The notes under the pieces were generated by a model. That model had not been told where the DNA came from and ran no database searches. It saw only the letters and a list, made by a program, of their open reading frames with translations. This document shows, in pieces, positions 8,852-18,673 of a DNA stretch of 64,000 nt. Numbering within the stretch: position 1 is the stretch's first letter; the number at the start of each line of letters is the position of its first letter. The stretch comes from Leeuwenhoekiella marinoflava DSM 3653. Its GTDB lineage: Bacteria; Bacteroidota; Bacteroidia; Flavobacteriales; Flavobacteriaceae. The stretch lies in NCBI RefSeq assembly GCF_900129005.1, contig NZ_FQUN01000003.1, positions 248,001 to 312,000 of the forward strand. Direction: 5' to 3'. The position numbers and the translations under genes were made by a program.

Positions 8852-10003
8852 TTATTTGAATACTTTTTGAACAGGCTTTAAACTGTCAAAAGATGTTTCT
8901 TTAGGATTAACAGGGGTGCCGTTTCTCAGCTTTCCTATGCCGTTAGCAATAATTTTATCACCCTTTTTTAAACCGTCTTTTACGACATAATAATTCTCAA
9001 CTTCGTCTTTAATGGTTATAACAGTTGAAGAAGCTTTATTCTCAGAATCTAATTGATATACTAAAATTTGCCCTTGTTGCTCTAATGTTGCATTTTGAGG
9101 AACAATCACAGCATCTTCATAGGTTACAGGTATTCTTACAACACCACTATTTCCATTTGTTAAAAGCTGATTAGGATTTTCAAAAACAGCTCTAAAACTT
9201 ACCGTACCTGTTTGTGTGTCTATTTGACCGGTAACTGTTTCTATTTTTCCTTCTTGATCGTAAGTTTCTCCATTGGCTAATTGTAAAAGTACTGGAGGAA
9301 AATTATCTACTTTCTCCTGAAGAGAATTACCTGCTGTATTTTGTAAAAAGCTCAAGTAATCAGATTCATTCATTGAGAAAAATGCATACACTTTCTCTAT
9401 ATCAGAAACTGTAGTTAACGGTGTTGTATCTGTAGGACCCACAAGAGCTCCTTCTCTAAAAGGAATAGCACCAACAAATCCATCTACCGGACTTTTTACA
9501 GAACCATAATCTATATTTGCAGCAATACTTTCATAATTGCTATTTGCCTGTTCAAGTTGTGCTTTTGCAGTTTCTAGCTGAACGTTACTTATAATGCCTT
9601 TTTCAACTAAAGGTTTTAACTTGTCAACCTCAACTTGTGCAGCATTAACAGAAGCTTTAGCTGCATTAGCATCCTGTGTTAGCGATTGTGTTTCTAATTT
9701 GAATAGACGCTGCCCTTTACGAACTTTTTCACCTTCGTCTACAAGTACATTTGAGATGTAGCCTTGAATCTTGGCTCTTACGCCACTATTAACGATACCT
9801 TCAATTTTTGCGGGGAAACTACTATAACCAGTTACTGTTTTCTGAGGAATAGTTATAACAGGTAGCTGCTGCGCCTGTTGTGCTTGGCCTGCTCCCTGAG
9901 CAGCTTTGTCATCACCACATGATGTTGTGGTAATAAAAACTCCCATGAACACGGGAACTATGTAAATAAAAATTCTTTTTTTCATCATTGAGGGTTTATT
10001 CAT
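8852..10003 (-). CDS. RND efflux periplasmic adaptor (membrane fusion protein)
   Basis: 383 aa. Connects the pump to the outer-membrane channel. The lipobox TTTSC at residue 29 predicts an inner-membrane-anchored lipoprotein, followed by a Gln/Ala-rich linker, the first half of the lipoyl domain (GIVNSGVRAKIQGYISNV), a coiled-coil hairpin at ~100-150 (KASVNAAQVEVDKLKPLVEKG), the second lipoyl half, a beta-barrel and a membrane-proximal domain. The start overlaps the regulator gene by 8 bases; Met6 or Met7 are possible alternative starts that would leave the signal peptide intact. Confidence 0.93.
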   Translation of the reverse strand: MNKPSMMKKRIFIYIVPVFMGVFITTTSCGDDKAAQGAGQAQQAQQLPVITIPQKTVTGYSSFPAKIEGIVNSGVRAKIQGYISNVLVDEGEKVRKGQRLFKLETQSLTQDANAAKASVNAAQVEVDKLKPLVEKGIISNVQLETAKAQLEQANSNYESIAANIDYGSVKSPVDGFVGAIPFREGALVGPTDTTPLTTVSDIEKVYAFFSMNESDYLSFLQNTAGNSLQEKVDNFPPVLLQLANGETYDQEGKIETVTGQIDTQTGTVSFRAVFENPNQLLTNGNSGVVRIPVTYEDAVIVPQNATLEQQGQILVYQLDSENKASSTVITIKDEVENYYVVKDGLKKGDKIIANGIGKLRNGTPVNPKETSFDSLKPVQKVFK

Positions 10004-10502
10004 TATTTGTTTTTGCTGTAAGTTTTTCTCGAATCTTTCTGAGAGAATCGCTGGCTTGCTCCAGATACTGGAGGTAATCTAAATGAAACTCCAGATCAAA
10101 ATGTAGATCTTCGTTCTCAGGATTTATTTGATTTATTTGCTGTTTATATTCCATAATAGAAACATGCAGTTGCTTCTCATTATCCCAAGTATCCAGTGTT
10201 TCCCCCATATGTATAATCATACTTTTTGGGTTCATGACAAAGTATTTTTTGCGATCACCACAAATCGTATAATAGGTTATGGTTTTAAGATGTTGTAGGT
10301 TGTTTAAATGTGTAGAGATAGTACTTTTACTCGCTTGTAAACTGGTTACCAATTCATCAAAAGTGGAACCTCTTTTCCCTGTTAATATCAATGTAGAAAC
10401 AATACGCGCTGCTAAAGGAGGAATGTTATCCTTCTTTTCTATATGTACTCCTAAACGTTCAATTAGTAATTCTTTTTCCGCATTAAGCTCTTCCCACTCC
10501 AT
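9996..10502 (-). CDS. GbsR/MarR-family transcriptional regulator of the efflux operon
   Basis: 168 aa. Winged helix-turn-helix regulator: residues ~30-90 (ARIVSTLILTGKRGSTFDEL, then a recognition helix with SKSTISTHLNNLQHLKTI) match GbsR-type MarR relatives, and a C-terminal ~60-residue helical region probably dimerises. It is the first gene of the operon and overlaps the adaptor by 8 bases, so it probably controls itself and the pump in response to a toxic ligand. Inverted and direct repeats directly upstream (10515-10561) are the probable binding sites. Confidence 0.85.
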   Translation of the reverse strand: MEWEELNAEKELLIERLGVHIEKKDNIPPLAARIVSTLILTGKRGSTFDELVTSLQASKSTISTHLNNLQHLKTITYYTICGDRKKYFVMNPKSMIIHMGETLDTWDNEKQLHVSIMEYKQQINQINPENEDLHFDLEFHLDYLQYLEQASDSLRKIREKLTAKTNNE

Positions 10503-10514
10503 TGTAAATCATTT

Positions 10515-10561
10515 GAACCGACAAAATTACAATTGGTTCGGTTTTTACCGAACTGACAAAA
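10515..10561 (-). promoter_or_regulatory. Putative operator/promoter of the RND efflux operon
   Basis: A perfect 7-bp inverted repeat GTTCGGT-TTTT-ACCGAAC lies at 10536-10553. It is flanked by a direct repeat GAAC(C/T)GACAAAA at 10515 and 10550. On the minus strand a Bacteroidota -7 box TAATTTTG (10522-10529) sits 20 bases before the regulator ATG. A protein bound to the palindrome would cover the -33 region. No clear TTG -33 box was found at the usual 19-21 bp spacing. Confidence 0.55.
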
Positions 10562-10631
10562 CTTAAAAGAATGTTAAATGTAAGTTATCGTTATCGTAGA
10601 GCTCGTAAGGATTTGTGTAGGTGGGATATTT

Positions 10632-12998
10632 TTAAGAAGCTGTATCAATACTTAATTGTTGTTCAATACTATTGCCAGCACTGTCAGTTACGAGGAGTTT
10701 ATAAATTCCAGGAGAGAGCTTTAAAGAGAGTTCGTTAAACTTAGTTGTGGTACTTATGTAAATACCATCTAGATACCAGTAAAGTTTAGTGTCAGGATTT
10801 CGGTGTGCAACTCTTAAAACTACCTCTTGTTCGCCGTGAAAGTCTTTAGGTAGCAGAATAGTTTCACCTCTTTTAGGATAAATAAATTCCATTAGTTTCT
10901 CACTTTCGCGGAAACAACCCAGGGCAAATTCTGGTAGCGGTTTGTATTCAGGATGCAAGGGAGCATAATAATATTCCCAAACCGGCGGAAGACTAAACCA
11001 TGCTTTTGAAAGCATTTTGCCTAGCGGATAGCAAGAAGCTGTTACGCGATGATTTCCTTCTTGATTGAGAAAAACCTGCTGATGAAATTGACAGGCTTCC
11101 ATACGTGTTCCTTTTTTTGGGATCCATTCTTTTTTTGAAACAGGGCAATACAATCCTGCCAGATTTCCGCTCTGCGGACAAATTTCAGCTTCTACAAGTT
11201 CGTCATAAGGCATCTCAAACCAGTCTGAATCAGGAAGCACATCAAGCACTTCAAATAGTATGGGCGCAGCAGCTTGAATTCCGGTTATACCGGGCCTGCC
11301 TTCACCGTCTGCATTACCTACCCAAACGCCTATTGCATAGTCGCCGGTAACACCTATTGCCCAGGCATCTTTAAACCCGTAACTGGTTCCGGTTTTCCAT
11401 GCAAGCGGTTGGGCATCGCTAAAGAATTCCCAGTTTTCTGAACCTTCCGGACGGTTTACCTCACGTAAGGTTTGCAAGGTTTGGTAAATGGCTCCTGCAT
11501 CAAAAAGCTCTGGATTTTGATTCTTTGTGGACGAACGTTCTACGTCACTTTTTAAGTAAACCGGTTCGCTAAAAGTTTGCTTGGGATATTCACTAGACGT
11601 ACTATTAAAAAAATTAAGCGTAGCTGCCATCCCTGCGTAAGCGTTTGTCAACTGCCACAAGTTACTTTCTGCACCACCTAAAATGAGAGACAAACCATAA
11701 TAATCTGCAGACCTATCGATGCTTTTAAAGTTGAGCTGTTTCAACTTGTTGTAAAAACGTTTCAGTCCATATTCCCGCAACAGGCTCACAGCCGGTACAT
11801 TTAACGAGCGAGCCAAAGCTTCCGAAGCCGGAACGGCACCGTGATAACTTCGATTAAAATTCTGCGGGCTATAGCCATTTATACTGGTGGGAACATCGGC
11901 TACCAGACTGTTAGGTAATAATTCACCGGCACTTAATAATGATGCAAAGAGAAAAGGCTTTAAGGTGCTTCCTGTGCTGCGTTCACGGGTGATGATATCT
12001 ACATAATTGGCGTGTTCTGCAGTAGTGGGAGCATTGCCCACATAGCTTAAAACTTCACGAGAATTGACATCTAGAACTAAAACAGCAAGATTGTGTATCT
12101 GATTCTGATCTAGCCGGTAATAGGCTTCAGCAGTGATCTGGTTGATGCGTTTTTGTAAATTGAATTGAATTGTGCTGTTTACATAGTTGCCAGATTGTTC
12201 CCGTGCCATACGTTCGGAAAAATGCGGAGCTTCATCAGGCAATTCTCTGGGTTTTCCCGGAAGGTCTTCAGCAATAGCTAGCTCATAAGTAGTTTTGTCT
12301 ATACAATTTTCGTCTTTTAATTTTTTAAGTAAGCGGTCGCGTTTCGCTTTAAAAAGAACTTCATTTTTCCCCGGAAAAACAAGTGCCGGTGCATTGGGCA
12401 AAACCGCTAAAGCTGCTGCTTGGCCCCAACTCAATTCACTAGAAGGAATCCCGAAATACCGCCAGCAGGCACTCTCTAAGCCAACTACGTTACCGCCAAA
12501 GGGAGCATTAGAAGCATAGAAGTTGAGAATTTCTTCTTTAGAATAACTTGCTTCAACCCGAGTCGCCATAAAAGTCTCGATGATTTTCTCAAAGTAGGTG
12601 CGTTTCTGGTTTTTCCGAGAAAGCCGAACCACTTGTTGAGTCAGCGTGCTTCCGCCACGACGCTTACCGGTTGTGAAGTTGCTCCATAAAGCTTTACTCA
12701 TCGCCACAGGATTCAACCCGGGATGCTTATAAAAGTAGGCATCTTCAAACTCCAGAATACAGCTTTTAAAACGATACGGGACACTATCAACCACAGGAAA
12801 CCGCCATTGACCATCAGCTGCAATGCGAGCACCTAGAAGTTTACCTTCTTCACTTACAACCACTGTAGCTGTAGGATCTTTAAAAAGTGGTTTAGGCAAA
12901 CAAAACAGCCAGAGAAGAACCAGTATGAGGAGTCCGCCTACTACAAATTTATAGCGCTTTATAAAGTGGAATATTCGATTTCTCAGTGTTGTTTTCAA
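10632..12998 (-). CDS. pbpC: Penicillin-binding protein 1C
   Basis: 788-aa bifunctional peptidoglycan synthase. One N-terminal helix (~19-40) is followed by a GT51 glycosyltransferase domain with RRGGSTLTQQVVRL. The transpeptidase domain has its SxxK serine in TGSTLKPF (~residue 342) and a KTGTS box near 535; a C-terminal PBP1C-type domain covers ~700-785. The only available start is TTG at 12998: an in-frame stop lies two codons upstream and no Met occurs before the membrane helix. It sits downstream of the alpha-2-macroglobulin gene on the same strand, the pairing known from E. coli pbpC-yfhM, where the macroglobulin guards the envelope and PBP1C repairs it. Confidence 0.93.
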   Translation of the reverse strand: MKTTLRNRIFHFIKRYKFVVGGLLILVLLWLFCLPKPLFKDPTATVVVSEEGKLLGARIAADGQWRFPVVDSVPYRFKSCILEFEDAYFYKHPGLNPVAMSKALWSNFTTGKRRGGSTLTQQVVRLSRKNQKRTYFEKIIETFMATRVEASYSKEEILNFYASNAPFGGNVVGLESACWRYFGIPSSELSWGQAAALAVLPNAPALVFPGKNEVLFKAKRDRLLKKLKDENCIDKTTYELAIAEDLPGKPRELPDEAPHFSERMAREQSGNYVNSTIQFNLQKRINQITAEAYYRLDQNQIHNLAVLVLDVNSREVLSYVGNAPTTAEHANYVDIITRERSTGSTLKPFLFASLLSAGELLPNSLVADVPTSINGYSPQNFNRSYHGAVPASEALARSLNVPAVSLLREYGLKRFYNKLKQLNFKSIDRSADYYGLSLILGGAESNLWQLTNAYAGMAATLNFFNSTSSEYPKQTFSEPVYLKSDVERSSTKNQNPELFDAGAIYQTLQTLREVNRPEGSENWEFFSDAQPLAWKTGTSYGFKDAWAIGVTGDYAIGVWVGNADGEGRPGITGIQAAAPILFEVLDVLPDSDWFEMPYDELVEAEICPQSGNLAGLYCPVSKKEWIPKKGTRMEACQFHQQVFLNQEGNHRVTASCYPLGKMLSKAWFSLPPVWEYYYAPLHPEYKPLPEFALGCFRESEKLMEFIYPKRGETILLPKDFHGEQEVVLRVAHRNPDTKLYWYLDGIYISTTTKFNELSLKLSPGIYKLLVTDSAGNSIEQQLSIDTAS

Positions 12999-13000
12999 AG

Positions 13001-13100
13001 TTTACTCGATAATCGAGATTTAAATGTTTAAGATTATCCTTGAAGTCAAAACTGTTTCATTTTAATGCCTTCCAGGCTTGCCCCAAGGTCAATTACTTAT
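13001..13100 (+). repeat. Dispersed intergenic repeat, copy A
   Basis: Begins TTTACTCGATAATCGAGATT, with a CTCGAT-A-ATCGAG inverted-repeat head. It continues with CCTTGAAGTCAAAACTGTTTC and ends in GCTTGCCCCAAGGTC followed by ATTACTTATT. The head matches copies at 62704 and 63501, and the core those at 48651 and 63608. It fills the whole gap between the macroglobulin stop and the pbpC start; the orientation is defined from the head. Confidence 0.75.
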
Positions 13101-16100
13101 TGCTGTACTTCGATCCATTTTCCTTTTGTACGCGCAAAATAGTCGTGATCATACATCGCTTCTACCTGGGTTCCCGGTAAATAATAGGAGCCTAAATAAG
13201 ATGCGTTGAGGTCAACCTCAAAGGTTCGGGTGGTTTTAGGTTTTAGATCAAAGTAAAAATACACCCGGTCATCTCTAATATCTTTGTATCGCGCTTTCCC
13301 GGAAGCACCACCTCCTAGGCTGGTGAAACTGGTATTTACAATTTCCCATCCACTCGGGAAAATTTGAGATAAGGCTATATTACCTATTGCATTTGAGGTT
13401 GGATTTGTAACGGTAATACGCGCTTTAATTGCTGTTGCTTGACGGAGTTGTTCAATCGCTATCTTTTTATTATTTCCGTCTAAAAATTCAGTAGAAACAG
13501 TCAGATTATTTTGCTCGGTAAGTTCTTCTCCAAGAGGCAATTTACCTTGCTGAATAATGCTTATATAAACCGTGTTATCATTTGTGTTTTTAAGCTCAAC
13601 CGTATTTTTAGATTCAGAAACCTTTAATGGCATTTTGATGAAGCCTTTTTCGGTTTTTAAAGAAGTGTTGTTTGCAGCAACAGCAATTGCTTTTCCGCCA
13701 TTTGCGATAAGCATTTTTGCTAAACTTAACAACGCATAAGATGTAGTCTGCGTACTATACCAGCTGGATACTGTAAGGTCTTTAGCAATAGATTTTGCTA
13801 AGTCTTGTTGGCGCTTGTCTTCTAATAAAACAAGTGTTTCTAAAGCCATTGCCTTATTGCGCAATACAGAACCGTAAGTATATTGTAGATCGCGATCTGT
13901 ATCAAAATTAAAATTAGCCTTTGCAGCAAGATCTGTTGCTACCTGTTTTTTACCGGCGAGCGCATAAGCCGCTGCCAGACGCCATCTCGAATCATTATTA
14001 AGATAACCAGATTCCCGCAGGCGGTTCATCGCTGCAAGTTCCGGTTGACCGGCTAGAGCCAGTGTGTACAAGCGATAAGCCTGTGTAAGACTGCTGTTAT
14101 ATGAGGTTGCTCCATTACGCCATTGTTTTGCCGCGTTTTTTTGATACATATACCAATTTGATAAAAAGGTTAACGGCGGCGTGTAGCCTTGTTTCTGAGC
14201 TTCGAGCATAAAGTGACCGGCGTAAGAAGTCGCCCAAGCATCAGAATCACGTTCTCCCGGCCAGTAGCTGATACCGCCAGATGGATTTTGCAACATTCCC
14301 AGACGTGCTATTGTCGCTTCGATATTTTGTCGGGCTTCTTTTTGCTGATTGTTATCCAGATCAAAAAGAGAACCTAAAAACAGTTGAGGGAAACCGCTTG
14401 ACGTTGTTTGTTCTGCGCATCCGTATGGGTAACTGATGAGATATTGTAAGCGTTTTGTAAAATCAATTTGCGGTAAGGTTGAGAGTTCTAGGGTTGCAGA
14501 ATTGCTTCCGGCTACTCCGAAATTCTCATAGTCAATGTTAAGCGACTCATTAGCTTGAAGCGTGTAATAGGTCGCTTTCTGCGAAATTGGATTCGGATTT
14601 TCTACGTCAATTTCTATGGAATAAGAAGCGGTCTCACCACCACCTGAAGCTGTGATTTCAAACTTTTGCGGTTCTTTGGCAGCTGTTACGGCAAATTCAA
14701 AGTTTACAATTTGTTCACCGGGCTCGTTGAAGTTTATAGTTTTAGAGCTTCCGTTTATGGCTTTCAATGCATTGCTGGTTTTAACACGAACAGAAACCTG
14801 CTTCACTTTGTTGTCCATCGCAAAAACTGTCACCGGAAGGGTTAGTTTTTCCTGAGGAGCTAACTTCCGCGGAAGCGAAGTCAATACCATCAATGGTTTT
14901 TTTACAGCTGTGGTTTTGTCTGCACTGCCGTAAGCACCGGTTTCATTATTACCAGCTACAATCATCGTCCTAACCGAACCAATATAATTAGGCATATGTA
15001 ATTTGTGATTTGCAGTTTTACCGGCTTCTAAATGAAAAGGACCTAAAAATTGAACCACCGGTTTAAAGCGGTCTGCTTTTCGGTTTTTTGCACCTGCGGC
15101 GATGTCACCACCACCTATCGCATAAATATTATCTACACTGCCAGAATAAGCACCTATGACATAATCGTAGATGTCAAAAGTCTTAACGCCGAGTGCCTGA
15201 CGTGCGTAAAATGACTTATGAATTTCTGGAGTTTTGAAACGGGTTAGATCTAATAAACCTTCATCTACAACAGCCACGGTATAGGTCATGGCTTTTTGGG
15301 AAGCTTCACTAACTTTTATAGTAAAATCCTGCTCAGGTTTGAGAACTTCTGCCATCTTGAGTTGCGGTTGAAGTATGGTCGAACGGTCTTCAACAAGCAA
15401 CGGAATGACTCCGTATAGCCTGATAGGTCTGTCGTTTAGCGTTTGTGCGTGAGGTTGTAATAAAGTGATGTGTGCATACACATTAGGTGCCATTTCTTTA
15501 GTTATCGGAATGTGCACGCTTGTCTCTTTGGCTTTGGTCTTAACCCATTGTTTAGAAAGTACTTCGGTGCCATTTTCAATACTCAACAGAGCATTGCCTG
15601 AAGCATCAGAAGGGAAAGTTATTACCGCTTCATCACCAACTTTATAATTTTCTCTATCTGCTTTAAAAACCAGCATTTTTGCACTTTCTGAACTTCCTGC
15701 CGGTGCATTGCTCCAGTTTCTGTAAAAATAAGTGGTGAGTCCTGTTGCGTGACCCGAGGCTTTGTCGATGATGCGAATGAGATAGCGCCCACCTTGTTTT
15801 TCAGGAATGTTCACACTTGCTTGAGCTTTTCCTTTAGCATTGGTTTTTACTTCAAAATCTTGCACGGGCTTATAAACCGAACTATTCTCGTAATGGGATA
15901 AATTATCACCACCACGACTATACCACCAGCGCCATTCGATTTTAAATACTTGAACGTTAAGTGTTCTTTCTGAAGCGGGTTTGCCATCTACATCTACACT
16001 AACCAGATCAAAAGTTACATCCTCATCTGTATAATAAGAATTATACTCGTGAGTTTCCGGAGCTTTAACACCAGTGAAATGGGTAAAAGGAGCCAAGTTT

Positions 16101-18673
16101 TTAGAAAACACATCTACCGAAAAGTCACCACCACCCTCAAATATTTTGGTGAGAAAAGTGGCTTTGAGCATTCCTGGAGCTTTATTGCTGAGGTCTATTT
16201 TCTGAGAGAAGTTTATAATTCCAGAATTATCTAATGTTTTTTGATTGAGAATGGGAATTTCAACTTCATTAAATCGTCTCACGGGATCAGTGAAATCATA
16301 ATTTTTAAAGTCTTTAAATGATGCCACTGTACTGCTCAACGTAGCTGTCATATCAATCTTGAGATTACGTGCAGGAGCGCCGTGAAGCCAAGTTGCTTTT
16401 GCCGTACCGCTAACAGGAATTGTCGCACTTAATAAATCTTGATTAAAATCAAGGTTTATCTTAAGTCGGTTGGGTTTAACCGTTGCAACCCGCAAGGTTT
16501 TACTGAATTTAACACCACCTACGGAGATGGTGGCATTCCAGTTTCCGGTGGGGTCTGTTGTATTTGTTGGTATCGGGAAATAGTAAAACCCATGATTGCT
16601 TCCACCAGCAATGTTTTGATTAGTAAGTGTAGAACTTAATAGGCTGCGCTGTACGAGTTTTCCACGAGCATCTGTAACTTCAAGTTTTACAGGGTGTTCT
16701 GCAGGTAAAGGATTGGCCAGATCATTGAGAACAAAACTAAGGTGTATGCTATCGCCGGGGCGATGTACACCTCGATCGGTATACATAAATCCTTTTAAAC
16801 CTTTTTGAAGCTTGGCTCCACTGATATCAAAGTTACTTAGGGATAATGCGTTGCCATCATCAAGTTTTGCATATGCAAAATCGTTTCGTTGCTGGGCAAT
16901 TGCAAAAGCCGCATTTTTAGAGCTCTTATAAGAAGCAAGTCCGTTAAGATCTGTTTTTATGCTTTTAATAAGTTGCTGCTGATAATTGTAGAGTTTAATG
17001 TCTACGCCCATTTCGGGCTTTGCGGTCAATAAATTTGTAGTGACAAAATCGTATGCTCCGTTTTCACTTTTTTTAACGATAAGTCCCAGGTCTGAGCCTA
17101 TAATATTAGCCTGCGCAAAACGATCTTCGTTGTAATAAGCCGGGTGGCATGGATTATCTTCTTCCTCCCAGTTATATACCCTGTTTCTCCAAGAATAAAG
17201 TTCGTCATCCCAATAGCGTTCTTCGCGCTGTTCCTGGTCGCTCTCTGTACCGGTATGGTAATACTCTTCATAAGATTCTTCAAGATAAGCCTCTTCTTTA
17301 GATAGGGAAGTCTCTTCATTTTCATTGGTGCAAGGATAAAGACTGTAGCTCTGATTAAAGCTGAACTCAACACGATATAAAGCTCCAGGGTCAGTCTTAA
17401 ACAATTCTGAAAGATCAACGGCATATGCTTTCCATAAGCCAGATTGACCAATGCTGTTGCTGATAAGTGGTATGGTTTTTTTAGCAACTCTTCTTCCTAC
17501 CCGCTTCAAATCATAGGTGTCTGTATTATTGAGATTAGCGCTTTGCAGGTATTGCAGCATATTGTTTTGATACACTTTAATAACACGCACATCTACAGCA
17601 GAAAGGTTTACCGCTTCAAAATAAATAGGTGTTTTCATAGAAGCAGGCAGAATATTTCCTTTGGAAATAAGGCGCACTTGTGGTTTCAGTTGTTGAAAAG
17701 ATACGCTTTGTGTATACGCTTGCTGTAAGCTGAAACCCGAAGCATTTTTGATTCCTTTATTTAGAGTTAGATTGAGTTCACCAGAAAGAGGTTGTCTGGG
17801 ATAAACGTTTAAAACATTGCCCTGAACTTCATAGCGTAGACCCGTCAAACTATCCAATTGTACCAGTCCGTCAAAATTTTGAGACATTTCTAGAGGGTCT
17901 GAAAAATTGATGCTTATAGCAGTTTCAGGACTTAAGGCACTTACGACATCAACGACAGTAAAATTAGATTGGCCGGGGATGTTGAGTGTGCTTTGTCCTT
18001 GTGTTTTACTTTGAATAGGTGCTCCATCCCACGAAATTCGTATTTGAGAATTTTCTTCTTTGCGGTGAATGCTGTCTATTGTAAAATTGAAGTAGGTTCC
18101 TTTTAATTCTTCTGTAGGCCAATCTATATGCAGTTTATCTCCTTCTTGTTCTGCCTGCACCAGTTTTTTTACTTCTTCTGCGGAGACCCAATCTGCTGTT
18201 TCTACAGAACCGGTGAGGTATTGCCACTCTTTATTATAAGACTGCAGATTGCCTAAGTTGATTTTAAAATTTGGTGTTATAGTCTTAAAAGTGAAGGTGT
18301 AATTTTTATAATCTGGATCAATATCTTCAAAAAATCTACTCAGCTTTAAGGTGACACTGTATTCCGTATCCGGACGTAAATTTTCTTCGGGTTGAAAGGT
18401 TAGCGTGGTACCGTTTTCGATAAGAAGCGTTCCTTCGGTTTTTGGGTTTATAATTAAATACTCTGAAGGAATTTCTTGCGACAGTTCAAACTGTGTGGTT
18501 TGCTGCGCAAGTTCTACACGTATTTGTTCTGTAATAGAAGTATTGCCAAAGGTGTTGAAAGAAATGTATTCTTTAAACTTAAAAATATTGTCGGCATCAG
18601 GATGCTTTCTGGTGTTACAAGATTGAATAATCAGTAAAATACACAAACTAAAAAGTACTTCAATTCTTCTCAT
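13097..18673 (-). CDS. Alpha-2-macroglobulin family lipoprotein with thioester motif
   Basis: 1858 aa. A signal peptide ends in the lipobox LIIQSC, so the protein is anchored in the envelope. Early immunoglobulin-like domains are followed by an MG2 domain (~residues 620-720, GFMYTDRGVHRPGDSIHLS), a bait-region/MG segment, and a C-terminal alpha-alpha barrel. The last contains YPYGCAEQTTS near residue 1420, the CxEQ thioester that traps proteases covalently. Bacterial members such as E. coli YfhM are thought to entrap proteases that breach the outer membrane. The pbpC gene follows after only 98 bp. A charged, Glu/Tyr-rich insert at ~450-510 is unusual and may be a flexible loop. Confidence 0.93.
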   Translation of the reverse strand: MRRIEVLFSLCILLIIQSCNTRKHPDADNIFKFKEYISFNTFGNTSITEQIRVELAQQTTQFELSQEIPSEYLIINPKTEGTLLIENGTTLTFQPEENLRPDTEYSVTLKLSRFFEDIDPDYKNYTFTFKTITPNFKINLGNLQSYNKEWQYLTGSVETADWVSAEEVKKLVQAEQEGDKLHIDWPTEELKGTYFNFTIDSIHRKEENSQIRISWDGAPIQSKTQGQSTLNIPGQSNFTVVDVVSALSPETAISINFSDPLEMSQNFDGLVQLDSLTGLRYEVQGNVLNVYPRQPLSGELNLTLNKGIKNASGFSLQQAYTQSVSFQQLKPQVRLISKGNILPASMKTPIYFEAVNLSAVDVRVIKVYQNNMLQYLQSANLNNTDTYDLKRVGRRVAKKTIPLISNSIGQSGLWKAYAVDLSELFKTDPGALYRVEFSFNQSYSLYPCTNENEETSLSKEEAYLEESYEEYYHTGTESDQEQREERYWDDELYSWRNRVYNWEEEDNPCHPAYYNEDRFAQANIIGSDLGLIVKKSENGAYDFVTTNLLTAKPEMGVDIKLYNYQQQLIKSIKTDLNGLASYKSSKNAAFAIAQQRNDFAYAKLDDGNALSLSNFDISGAKLQKGLKGFMYTDRGVHRPGDSIHLSFVLNDLANPLPAEHPVKLEVTDARGKLVQRSLLSSTLTNQNIAGGSNHGFYYFPIPTNTTDPTGNWNATISVGGVKFSKTLRVATVKPNRLKINLDFNQDLLSATIPVSGTAKATWLHGAPARNLKIDMTATLSSTVASFKDFKNYDFTDPVRRFNEVEIPILNQKTLDNSGIINFSQKIDLSNKAPGMLKATFLTKIFEGGGDFSVDVFSKNLAPFTHFTGVKAPETHEYNSYYTDEDVTFDLVSVDVDGKPASERTLNVQVFKIEWRWWYSRGGDNLSHYENSSVYKPVQDFEVKTNAKGKAQASVNIPEKQGGRYLIRIIDKASGHATGLTTYFYRNWSNAPAGSSESAKMLVFKADRENYKVGDEAVITFPSDASGNALLSIENGTEVLSKQWVKTKAKETSVHIPITKEMAPNVYAHITLLQPHAQTLNDRPIRLYGVIPLLVEDRSTILQPQLKMAEVLKPEQDFTIKVSEASQKAMTYTVAVVDEGLLDLTRFKTPEIHKSFYARQALGVKTFDIYDYVIGAYSGSVDNIYAIGGGDIAAGAKNRKADRFKPVVQFLGPFHLEAGKTANHKLHMPNYIGSVRTMIVAGNNETGAYGSADKTTAVKKPLMVLTSLPRKLAPQEKLTLPVTVFAMDNKVKQVSVRVKTSNALKAINGSSKTINFNEPGEQIVNFEFAVTAAKEPQKFEITASGGGETASYSIEIDVENPNPISQKATYYTLQANESLNIDYENFGVAGSNSATLELSTLPQIDFTKRLQYLISYPYGCAEQTTSSGFPQLFLGSLFDLDNNQQKEARQNIEATIARLGMLQNPSGGISYWPGERDSDAWATSYAGHFMLEAQKQGYTPPLTFLSNWYMYQKNAAKQWRNGATSYNSSLTQAYRLYTLALAGQPELAAMNRLRESGYLNNDSRWRLAAAYALAGKKQVATDLAAKANFNFDTDRDLQYTYGSVLRNKAMALETLVLLEDKRQQDLAKSIAKDLTVSSWYSTQTTSYALLSLAKMLIANGGKAIAVAANNTSLKTEKGFIKMPLKVSESKNTVELKNTNDNTVYISIIQQGKLPLGEELTEQNNLTVSTEFLDGNNKKIAIEQLRQATAIKARITVTNPTSNAIGNIALSQIFPSGWEIVNTSFTSLGGGASGKARYKDIRDDRVYFYFDLKPKTTRTFEVDLNASYLGSYYLPGTQVEAMYDHDYFARTKGKWIEVQQ

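Noticed and set aside
17098-17487. 129-codon frame within the macroglobulin gene
   Set aside because: It lies on the same strand in another frame of the giant gene; composition follows the host gene.
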